From assembly GCA_021813085.1 (NCBI GenBank), contig JAKAMA010000125.1, positions 1-7,089 on the forward strand: a stretch of 7,089 nucleotides of DNA, in the 5' to 3' direction. Origin of the DNA: Chloroflexota bacterium (GTDB lineage Bacteria; Chloroflexota; Dehalococcoidia; DSTF01; JACRBR01). The translations under genes were made by a program, and so were the position numbers. This document shows, piece by piece, positions 1-4,809 of the stretch. Within the stretch, counting starts at the first letter, position 1. The number at the start of each line of letters is the position of its first letter. Under the pieces are notes generated by a model, which did no database searches, was not told where the DNA came from, and was given only the letters and a program-made list of their open reading frames with translations.

Positions 1-328
1 CGGCAAGGCGCTCAAGGGGATGCTGGAACCGACGTTCCGCGAGGTGATCACGGCACACGCGGAGGTGCGGCAGGTCTTCAAGGTGTCCCGCAAGAACTCG
101 ATCGCCGGCGCCTACGTGCGCGACGGCACGATCGCCCGCAGCGACTCGGCGCGCGTGCTGCGCGATGGCGCCCAGATCGCCGAGGGCAAGCTCGCCTCGC
201 TCAAGCGCTTCCAGGAGGACGTGCGCGAGGTCACGACCAATTTCGAGTGCGGCATCCAGGTCGAGGGCTTCGACGCGTTCGAGGTCGGCGACGTCATCGA
301 GTGCTACCGCACGGAGCGCGAGACGTAG
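1..328 (+). CDS. infB: Translation initiation factor IF-2, C-terminal fragment
   Basis: This is the 3' end of infB; the reading frame is open from position 2 and the first two-thirds or more of the gene lie outside the window. IF-2 is the GTPase that brings initiator fMet-tRNA to the 30S subunit and promotes 50S joining. The visible 108 residues correspond to the end of domain III and to domain IV (C2), the beta-barrel that binds the formyl-methionyl acceptor end. Recognisable family signatures, in order, are ALKGMLEP, HAEVRQVFKVS, IAGAYVRDG, LASLKRFQEDVREV, FECGI and a terminal GDVIE. The internal ATG at position 20 is Met within ALKGMLEP, not a start. The stop is TAG at 326-328, and rbfA follows after 55 bp, the conserved bacterial order. 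The family assignment is secure; only the missing N-terminal part is unknown. Confidence 0.97.
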   Translation, partial: GKALKGMLEPTFREVITAHAEVRQVFKVSRKNSIAGAYVRDGTIARSDSARVLRDGAQIAEGKLASLKRFQEDVREVTTNFECGIQVEGFDAFEVGDVIECYRTERET

Positions 329-383
329 GGCAGCGGAACGATCGCTGTGCAGGCGCGCGGCCGGAAGGTAGCGCGACCGGACA

Positions 384-743
384 ATGTCGCGAAGGACCGA
401 ACAGATCAACGAGCTGCTCCGCGAGGAGCTGAGCGGCCTCCTCGCCCGGGAGGTGCGCGACCCGCGCGTCTCCGGCCTCGTCTCCATCACCCAGGTCGAT
501 GTCTCGCCCGACCTCCAGCGCGCGCGCGCCTGGGTGAGCGTGCTCGGCAGCGAGGGGGACCGGGCGTCGACGATGCGCGCGCTGCGCGCGGCGCGCCCGT
601 TCCTGCGGCGCGCGCTGGCGCACCGGCTCCAGCTCCGCACCACGCCCGAGCTGGACTTCGAGAGCGATACGTCGATCGAGCGCGCGCAGGAGCTCACGGA
701 CATCATGCGCCGCAACGCGGCCGAGCGGGGAGAGAAGCTCTGA
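384..743 (+). CDS. rbfA: 30S ribosome-binding factor A
   Basis: This encodes a 119-residue protein of the usual RbfA length. RbfA is a small KH-fold protein that binds the immature 30S subunit near the 5' end of 16S rRNA, helps late processing, and is important at low temperature. Seen in the sequence: the typical N-terminus MSRRTEQINELLREEL, the DPRV motif (residues 26-29), a SPDLQRARAWVSV strand (41-53), and the family hallmark LRTTPELDFESD (84-95) before the C-terminal helix. The ATG at 384 fits the family N-terminus exactly. The nearest purine-rich stretch, GGAAGG at 363-368, is rather far upstream for a Shine-Dalgarno. The gene sits 55 bp after infB, and its TGA overlaps the next ATG (TGATG at 741-745), so the downstream acetyltransferase is probably translationally coupled. 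Confidence 0.97.
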   Translation: MSRRTEQINELLREELSGLLAREVRDPRVSGLVSITQVDVSPDLQRARAWVSVLGSEGDRASTMRALRAARPFLRRALAHRLQLRTTPELDFESDTSIERAQELTDIMRRNAAERGEKL

Positions 744-1327
744 TGGTGTGGATTGCGGGCGACCGGGTGACCCTGCGCGCCTGGGAGCGCGAGGATGTGC
801 GTGCGCGCTGGGAGGCGGACCAGACCGCCGACGCCGAGACGCAGCGCCTGCGCGACTGGCACGAGCCGCCGCGCTCGCTGCTCCGCCGCGAGCAGGAATG
901 GGAAGCCGAGCAGAGCGAGCCGGACGCCAGCGTCGTCTCGCTGGTGATCGTCGCCGGAGAGCGGCCCGTCGGCGACATCAACCTCTTCCAGATCGACCAG
1001 CGGAACCGGCACGCGCTGGCCGGCCTCAGCCTCTGGCGCGCCGAGGACCGCGACCACGGCTACGGCACCGACGCCATGCGCGCGATGCTGCGCTGGGCCT
1101 TCGACCACCTGAACCTGCACCGTGTCGAGCTGGCCGTGGACGCGACGAACGAGCGCGCCATCCACGTGTACGAGAAGCTGGGCTTTGTGCCCGAAGGCCG
1201 TCGCCGCCAGCACCACTACGACAACGGCGAGTACCACGACGAGCTGACGATGGCGGTCCTCGACCACGAGTTCCGCGCGCGCGACCGCCGGGCCGAGGCC
1301 GTCGCCGGCAGCCCGGCGGGCGCCTGA
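743..1327 (+). CDS. GNAT-family N-acetyltransferase (RimJ/RimL/SpeG-like)
   Basis: This 194-residue protein belongs to the GNAT superfamily, whose members move an acetyl group from acetyl-CoA to an amine. The N-terminal strand VTLRAWEREDV (residues 9-19) is typical of the RimJ/RimL subgroup. The acetyl-CoA pyrophosphate loop (motif A) is DHGYGTDAMRAML (104-116), and motif B is NERAIHVYEKLGFVPEGRRR (136-155). A charged, disordered-looking tail follows residue 176. The start at 743 shares its A with the rbfA stop and has GGGGAGAG (727-734) at good distance, which decides the start. The substrate cannot be read from the sequence. Possibilities are a ribosomal protein N-terminus, as for RimJ/RimL/RimI, a polyamine as for SpeG, or an unrelated small amine. 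Its place between rbfA and an RNA methyltransferase makes a ribosome-related target attractive, but that is inference only. Confidence 0.9.
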   Translation: MVWIAGDRVTLRAWEREDVRARWEADQTADAETQRLRDWHEPPRSLLRREQEWEAEQSEPDASVVSLVIVAGERPVGDINLFQIDQRNRHALAGLSLWRAEDRDHGYGTDAMRAMLRWAFDHLNLHRVELAVDATNERAIHVYEKLGFVPEGRRRQHHYDNGEYHDELTMAVLDHEFRARDRRAEAVAGSPAGA

Positions 1328-1462
1328 GCGCGGGGGACTGCGCTGGATTCCGTACCGTCGACGCGCCCGGCCGAAGCGGCATCCGGGGGGCGGCGCGCAC
1401 GTCCTTGCGGCGGCCGCGCGGTCACGTCGACGCCAACCCGCGGTGGGCGGCGCGGCCCGCGG

Positions 1463-2506
1463 ATGCGCGCCTGCTACGCGCTCGTCGTACCGGGGCTGGA
1501 GCAACTCGCCGCGCATGAGCTGACCGCGACCGGCGCCATCGCCGGCGACACGCTGGCCGGCTTCGACCGCCGCGACAGCATCGTCCTGTTCCAGACGGCC
1601 GACCTCGCGCGCGTGCTGCGCTGCGGCCTCCTTGAAGACGCGTTCCTCACCCTCGCCGACCTGCCGACGCCGCGGGCGCGCAACGTGCCGGCCGTGCTCG
1701 CCCGCACGCTCACGCGCGAAGCGCTCGACGCGGCGCTGCTCGACCACCACGCCCTGCTGGCGAAGCGGCGGGGGCGCTCGTACCGGGTCGTCGTGCGGGT
1801 CGCGGGCCGGCAGCCGTTCCGCCGAGAGCAGGTCGAGGCGGCGTTCGGGCGGGCGCTGGCGTCGCTGCTGCCGCACTGGGTGCGCGCGCGCGAATCGGCG
1901 GCGGCGGTCGAGGTGTGGGTGCACGTCGCGGGCGGGCGGACGGTGGTGGGGCTGCGTGTCAGCAGCGACGAGCTGGCGCAGCGGCGCTACAAGCGCGCAC
2001 ACCTGCCGGCGTCGCTGAAGCCGACGGTCGCACGGGCGCTGGTGCTGTGGTCGGCGCCGCAGCCGGCCGACGTCGTGCTGGACCCGCTGGCCGGAGCCGG
2101 CACCGTCCTCCGCGAGCGGGCAGAAGCGGGGCGCGCGGCGCTCATCGCCGGCGGCGACATCGACCCGGCCGCGGTCGCCGCGGCGCGGACGAACACCGGA
2201 CGTCAGGCCGCCCTGGCGCTGTGGGACACGACGCGGCTGCCCATGCGCCCCGGGAGCGTCGACGCGCTGATCACCAACCCGCCCTACGGGCGCCAGCACG
2301 GGGCGCCCGATGGTATCGAGGGCCTGTACCGGGGGCTGCTGCGCGAGGCGGCGCGCGTCCTGCGGCCGGGCGGCCGCTGCGTCGTACTCACGGGCGAGCC
2401 GGCGGTCCTCGCGCGCGCCGTGCCGGCGGCGCTGCGCGTGCGCGCGCGGCACCGGCTCCTGGTGCGCGGCCTGGCGGTCACGGCGTTCATCATGGAGCGG
2501 CGATGA
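1463..2506 (+). CDS. THUMP-domain SAM-dependent RNA methyltransferase (TrmN/Trm14/RlmL-like)
   Basis: This 347-residue protein combines an N-terminal THUMP-type RNA-binding region (roughly residues 60-170) with a Rossmann-fold methyltransferase of the UPF0020 type. Family members methylate N2 of guanine in tRNA (position 6, TrmN/Trm14) or in 23S rRNA (RlmL). Visible motifs are the linker SLKPTVARALV (184-194), SAM-binding motif I DPLAGAGTVLRE (207-218), the acidic GGDID after the second strand (230-234), and the catalytic TNPPYG (271-276), whose Asn-Pro-Pro-Tyr is expected for amino-group methylation. The length suits the tRNA enzymes; RlmL and its relatives are usually longer. The ATG at 1463 is the only standard start after the preceding gene, because the frame stays open back to 1328 without ATG, GTG or TTG. 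Its Shine-Dalgarno is poor. The stop overlaps the truB start (ATGA, 2503-2506), tying two RNA-modifying enzymes together. The exact target nucleotide is uncertain. Confidence 0.88.
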   Translation: MRACYALVVPGLEQLAAHELTATGAIAGDTLAGFDRRDSIVLFQTADLARVLRCGLLEDAFLTLADLPTPRARNVPAVLARTLTREALDAALLDHHALLAKRRGRSYRVVVRVAGRQPFRREQVEAAFGRALASLLPHWVRARESAAAVEVWVHVAGGRTVVGLRVSSDELAQRRYKRAHLPASLKPTVARALVLWSAPQPADVVLDPLAGAGTVLRERAEAGRAALIAGGDIDPAAVAAARTNTGRQAALALWDTTRLPMRPGSVDALITNPPYGRQHGAPDGIEGLYRGLLREAARVLRPGGRCVVLTGEPAVLARAVPAALRVRARHRLLVRGLAVTAFIMERR

Positions 2507-3402
2507 GCGGCCGCGCGGGCTTCTTCGTCGTCGACAAGCCGTCGGGCGTTACGTCGTTCTCGATCGTGTCGCTGGTGCGGCGGCTGACCGGTGTGCGGCG
2601 CGTCGGGCACGCCGGCACGCTCGACCCCCTCGCCTCGGGCGTCCTGCCGGTCGCGGTCGGACAGGCAGCGCGGCTGATCGAGTATCTGGACGATGAGGCG
2701 AAGGCGTACAGCGCCGTCGTGCGCTTCGGCGCCAGCACGACGACGTACGACGCCGAGGGCGACGTGACGGCGACGGCCGACGCATCCGGCCTCACCGCCG
2801 CGGACGTCGGGGCGGCGCTCGCCGGCTTCGTCGGGGACATCGAACAGGTGCCACCGGCGTACAGCGCGATCAAGCTCGCCGGGAAGCCGCTCTACCGCTA
2901 CGCACGCGAGGGTGCGGACGTGGCGCCGGCGCCGCGCCGCGTGCACATCGCGCGCATCGACCTGCTGCGGTTCGGCGGCGGGGAGGCGGAACTCGCGGTG
3001 CGCTGCGGCAAGGGCACGTACATCCGCTCGCTGGCCCACGACCTGGGTCAGCGGCTGGGCTGCGGCGCGCACCTGGCGGCGCTGCAGCGGACGCGCAGCG
3101 GCGGCTTCAGCCTCGCCGACGCGCACCCGCCGGACGAGCTCGTCGCCGCGGCGGCGGACGGCGTCCTCGACGAGCTGCTGCTCGCCCCCGACCGCGCCGT
3201 CGAGCGGCGCCCTGCGGCGATCGTGGGCGAGGCGAACGCGCGGGCGGTCGCGGCGGGGCGCGACCTCGCGATCGCCGCCGACGCCAGCGTCGCGATCTGT
3301 CGTGCGTATACGATCGATGGTGACTTCGTGGGGGTGCTGCGCCGCCGCGCGGGCGGTCTCTGGCACCCGGAAAAGGTGCTTTGGGCGCCCGCGAGGGCCT
3401 GA
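2503..3402 (+). CDS. truB: tRNA pseudouridine(55) synthase
   Basis: This 299-residue protein isomerises uridine 55 in the T-loop of tRNAs to pseudouridine. The N-terminus GFFVVDKPSGVTS (residues 6-18) is diagnostic, as is RRVGHAGTLDPLASGVLPV (32-50), which contains the catalytic Asp41. Other conserved parts are KAYSAVVRFG (67-76), VPPAYSAIKLAGKPLYRYAREG (116-137), and GKGTYIRSLAHDLG (169-182), the last holding the RNA-contacting Tyr and Arg. A C-terminal small domain (about 235-297), at the place of the PUA/TruB-C region, ends in WHPEKVLWA. The ATG at 2503 fits the family N-terminus and is preceded by GGAG (2494-2497) inside the upstream gene. A much longer in-frame reading upstream to 1915 is antisense-frame noise within the methyltransferase gene. 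The gene is translationally coupled to its upstream neighbour. The usual follower ribF is absent; a new promoter begins right after the stop. Confidence 0.97.
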   Translation: MSGRAGFFVVDKPSGVTSFSIVSLVRRLTGVRRVGHAGTLDPLASGVLPVAVGQAARLIEYLDDEAKAYSAVVRFGASTTTYDAEGDVTATADASGLTAADVGAALAGFVGDIEQVPPAYSAIKLAGKPLYRYAREGADVAPAPRRVHIARIDLLRFGGGEAELAVRCGKGTYIRSLAHDLGQRLGCGAHLAALQRTRSGGFSLADAHPPDELVAAAADGVLDELLLAPDRAVERRPAAIVGEANARAVAAGRDLAIAADASVAICRAYTIDGDFVGVLRRRAGGLWHPEKVLWAPARA

Positions 3403-3436
3403 TTTCGGCCAATTCGGCCGAATCTGGCCAGATTCG
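3403..3436. promoter_or_regulatory. GGCC-centred palindrome array, probable operator
   Basis: Immediately after the truB stop, three contiguous units lie side by side: TTCGGCCAA (3404-3412), TTCGGCCGAA (3413-3422) and TCTGGCCAGA (3423-3432). Their GGCC centres are 9 and 10 bp apart, about one helical turn. Two perfect palindromes result: ATTCGGCCGAAT (3412-3423) and the 18-bp CGAATCTGGCCAGATTCG (3419-3436). The latter ends two bases before the -35 box, so its centre lies near -45 relative to the predicted transcription start. That is a usual place for an activator touching RNA polymerase or for a repressor overlapping the promoter edge. As RNA, the second palindrome could form a 7-bp hairpin, but no T-run follows, so I prefer a DNA-binding site over a truB terminator. 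The cognate regulator is unknown. Confidence 0.5.
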
Positions 3437-3437
3437 C

Positions 3438-3465
3438 TTGACAACGTTCCCGATGGGACTATTAT
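3438..3465 (+). promoter_or_regulatory. Sigma-70-type promoter for the zinc-ribbon gene
   Basis: A perfect -35 box TTGACA (3438-3443) is followed by 16 bp and a -10 box TATTAT (3460-3465) with a single mismatch to consensus. This is the one conspicuously A/T-rich spot in an otherwise very GC-rich window, which makes a chance match unlikely. Transcription is expected to start near 3472, leaving a leader of about 105 nt before the GTG at 3579. Confidence 0.8.
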
Positions 3466-3471
3466 TCGTAC

Positions 3472-3578
3472 GACCGCCCGGCCGTGGCAGGAACTGCTCA
3501 TCGGCCTATGCGATAGGCCGGGCGCCGGGCAACACCCCGCTGCGGCGGGCACCATTCGGGAAGCGCAAAGGAGGAATC
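3472..3578 (+). promoter_or_regulatory. Structured 5' leader with competing helices
   Basis: The predicted leader contains a perfect hairpin with stem CGGCCTAT/ATAGGCCG and loop GCG (3502-3520). A second hairpin has stem CCCGC/GCGGG and a TGCG loop (3536-3549). CGCCCGGCC at 3475-3483 is exactly complementary to GGCCGGGCG at 3516-3524. That 9-bp helix uses the same right arm as the first hairpin, so the two folds exclude each other. This arrangement resembles attenuators, riboswitches and protein-responsive leaders, but it matches no class that I recognise. GC-rich DNA yields chance helices, so the regulatory reading is tentative. Confidence 0.35.
3567..3574 (+). promoter_or_regulatory. Strong Shine-Dalgarno that decides a GTG start
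   Basis: AAAGGAGG is nearly a full anti-Shine-Dalgarno match and lies four bases before GTG at 3579. It is the best ribosome-binding site in the window. It fixes the start of the 46-residue zinc-ribbon protein, which has no ATG at the proper position, and suggests high translation. Confidence 0.85.
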
Positions 3579-3719
3579 GTGGAAGCCTACTGCCTGAAGT
3601 GCCGCACGCAGCGGCAGATGACCGACCCGCAGGACGTGACGATGAAGAACGGCAAGCCCGCGACGATGGGCAAGTGCCCGGTGTGCGGCACGAAGATGTA
3701 CCGCATCGGCAAGAAGTAG
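3579..3719 (+). CDS. Small zinc-ribbon protein resembling DUF5679
   Basis: This encodes a 46-residue protein, MEAYCLKCRTQRQM at its start, read from GTG. Two Cys-x-x-Cys knuckles (C5/C8 and C33/C36, in CPVCGTKMYRIGK) should bind one zinc ion as a compact ribbon. The central stretch DVTMKNGKPATMGKCPVCG fits what I remember of the DUF5679 family, small basic proteins seen in Chloroflexota, other bacteria and archaea, with no function I can state. The whole protein is essentially the domain, so it is complete rather than truncated. The GTG start is fixed by the Shine-Dalgarno four bases upstream; reading further upstream in the same frame covers only leader and promoter. It has its own near-consensus promoter, a structured leader and a strong inverted repeat behind it, so it is probably a monocistronic, highly expressed gene. 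The basic charge and fold permit nucleic-acid or ribosome binding, but that is inference. Confidence 0.88.
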   Translation: MEAYCLKCRTQRQMTDPQDVTMKNGKPATMGKCPVCGTKMYRIGKK

Positions 3720-3748
3720 CCCGCGGGACGCACGCACGACCATATCGC

Positions 3749-3786
3749 ACGCGAAGAGGGGCGGAGTCTGCCGCCCCTCTTCGCGT
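3749..3786 (+). terminator. Perfect 16-bp hairpin, probable terminator
   Basis: Two arms of 16 bases (3749-3764 and 3771-3786) are exactly complementary around the loop AGTCTG. The core is GAAGAGGGGCGG opposite CCGCCCCTCTTC. It lies 29 bases after the zinc-ribbon stop and 63 bases before the next gene. There is no run of T after the stem, only CTCTTC inside the right arm, so it departs from the classic intrinsic terminator; such U-poor hairpins are common at gene ends in GC-rich bacteria. A role in mRNA 3'-end stability is the alternative. Confidence 0.7.
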
Positions 3787-3849
3787 ACCTGAAGCCGGAG
3801 CCGCGTTCACCTTTCGCGCGGCCCGCGCGTTGTACTGAGGGGCCTGCTG

Positions 3850-4557
3850 ATGCGGGCGGGACCGCGAGGAACGACTGGAGCCGCGTTGAGCCGCCGCAAG
3901 CTGGTCACCATCGTCGCTGCGCTGGCGCTGGCTGCGGCGGGCCTTTCGGCCGGCGCCCTGTCGTTGCGCGCGGTCGGGCCGACGGCATCCTGGAACGTGT
4001 TTGCGGCGGGGCCGACGGCGACGCCGACCGCCACCGCGACGGCTACCGCCACGCCGACCGCGACCGCCACCCTCACACCGGCTCCCACCGCGACACCGAC
4101 CCCGAAGCCGACCGCGACGCCGGAGCCGTACGTGCCGCCGCCGAACCCGCCGGCCATCCCGGGCCCACAGGTGACCGGAGAGCGCTGGATCGAGGTCGAC
4201 CTCGCGCACCAGACCGCGACGGCGATGATCGGGGACAAGCCGCTCTATACGGCGCTCGTCTCGACCGGCAAGCCGGGCTGGGAGACGCCGAAGGGCACCT
4301 TCCACATCCTCTCTCGCGTGCCCGACGAGACGATGACATCGGCCTCGATCGGGGCGGAGGAGTACTACGTGTTGAAGCATGTGCTCTACACCCAGTACTT
4401 CACGAACGTCGGGCACGCGCTGCACCTGAACTACTGGCGCCCGAACTACTACTTCGGCCGCATCCCGTCGAGTCATGGCTGCGTCGGCATGCGCCTGGCG
4501 GACGCCCGGTTCTTCTGGGACTTCGCGCGCATCGGCACGCGCGTCACCGTCCGGTAG
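3850..4557 (+). CDS. Exported L,D-transpeptidase (YkuD domain)
   Basis: This 235-residue protein has a positively charged N-terminus with SRRKLVT (residues 14-20), a hydrophobic segment (about 18-38), a Thr/Pro/Ala-rich linker (55-93) and a YkuD catalytic domain (about 111-235). Such enzymes make 3-3 peptidoglycan cross-links, or attach proteins to peptidoglycan, through an active-site cysteine outside the membrane. The catalytic signature is H192 in HALHLNYW, then 15 residues, then SHGCVGM with S208, H209 and nucleophile C211. The position after CV is Gly where Arg or Asn is commoner. SRRKLVT resembles a twin-arginine export motif, so Tat export or a simple membrane anchor are both possible. 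GAGGGG (3837-3842) supports ATG 3850; an in-frame TTG at 3886 with GGAG upstream would give a shorter N-terminus beginning at the arginine pair. The substrate and true cross-link type are not visible. Confidence 0.92.
   Translation: MRAGPRGTTGAALSRRKLVTIVAALALAAAGLSAGALSLRAVGPTASWNVFAAGPTATPTATATATATPTATATLTPAPTATPTPKPTATPEPYVPPPNPPAIPGPQVTGERWIEVDLAHQTATAMIGDKPLYTALVSTGKPGWETPKGTFHILSRVPDETMTSASIGAEEYYVLKHVLYTQYFTNVGHALHLNYWRPNYYFGRIPSSHGCVGMRLADARFFWDFARIGTRVTVR
4012..4128 (+). repeat. Thr-Pro-Ala low-complexity coding repeat
   Basis: This stretch encodes the linker of the L,D-transpeptidase, an irregular series of TATPT- and TATAT-like units ending in PKPTATPEP. Thr is written with ACG, ACC and ACA, and Ala with GCG, GCC and GCT, so the DNA repeat is imperfect while the peptide pattern is kept. 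A flexible linker of this kind probably carries the catalytic domain away from the membrane and could be O-glycosylated. Similar linkers are very common in exported proteins of Chloroflexota. Confidence 0.8.
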
Positions 4558-4809
4558 TTGGGCTGCACCGGGGCGCCGTGCCGCGTCGGTCCGGATTCGC
4601 CGGACGCACAGCCCGAGGCGGCCGTGCTCCGCGCGAGCAGGCCCGTCGGGCTTCGCGTCGCGTCCACTGACGCTGATTCGCGAGCAACACACGCGCGACC
4701 GGCGCCGCCGCTCGTGGCGCGGCCATTTCGTGGCGCGGGCTGTTCAGCCGCGTCCGCGCCCCTGCGTCCCATGCCGGCCGCGCGCCCTCCAACGACCGCA
4801 GCAGGTACG
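4558..4809. other. 252-bp intergenic stretch with a weak hairpin
   Basis: Between the L,D-transpeptidase stop and the MidA-like gene I find no RNA gene and no convincing promoter. Directly after the stop, GGGCTG (4560-4565) can pair with CAGCCC (4609-4614), enclosing GTCCGG-ATTCG-CCGGAC (4589-4605). This compound hairpin could end transcription, though no T-run follows. The MidA frame is open across the whole gap, but the implied peptide is Pro/Ala/Arg-rich with no family resemblance, so I treat it as noncoding. Confidence 0.4.

Noticed and set aside
347..742. Extension of the acetyltransferase frame upstream to 347
   Set aside because: The upstream part lies inside rbfA in another frame and is Arg/Pro-rich. 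The family N-terminus and a Shine-Dalgarno place the start at 743.
1915..2502. Extension of truB upstream to 1915
   Set aside because: It is an out-of-frame reading of the THUMP methyltransferase; TruB homologues begin near the GFFVVDKPSG segment just after 2503.
3381..3578. Longer version of the zinc-ribbon protein starting at 3381
   Set aside because: This would translate the end of truB, the operator, promoter and leader. The strong Shine-Dalgarno and the family start point to GTG 3579.
3806..3836. Promoter for the L,D-transpeptidase (TTCACC and TGTACT)
   Set aside because: The spacing of 19 bp and four of six matches in the -10 box are weak, and transcription would begin at or after the ribosome-binding site.
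2284..4692. An 802-codon open frame on the minus strand
   Set aside because: It runs antisense to the methyltransferase end, truB, the zinc-ribbon gene and the L,D-transpeptidase, all with clear family motifs. Its translation is Arg/Ala-rich low-complexity sequence, the usual by-product of GC-rich codons.
4558..4809. N-terminal extension of the MidA-like protein by 84 residues
   Set aside because: The only start at the left end is TTG directly after the previous stop, without a Shine-Dalgarno. The implied peptide has no resemblance to the family, which begins near the 4810 start.
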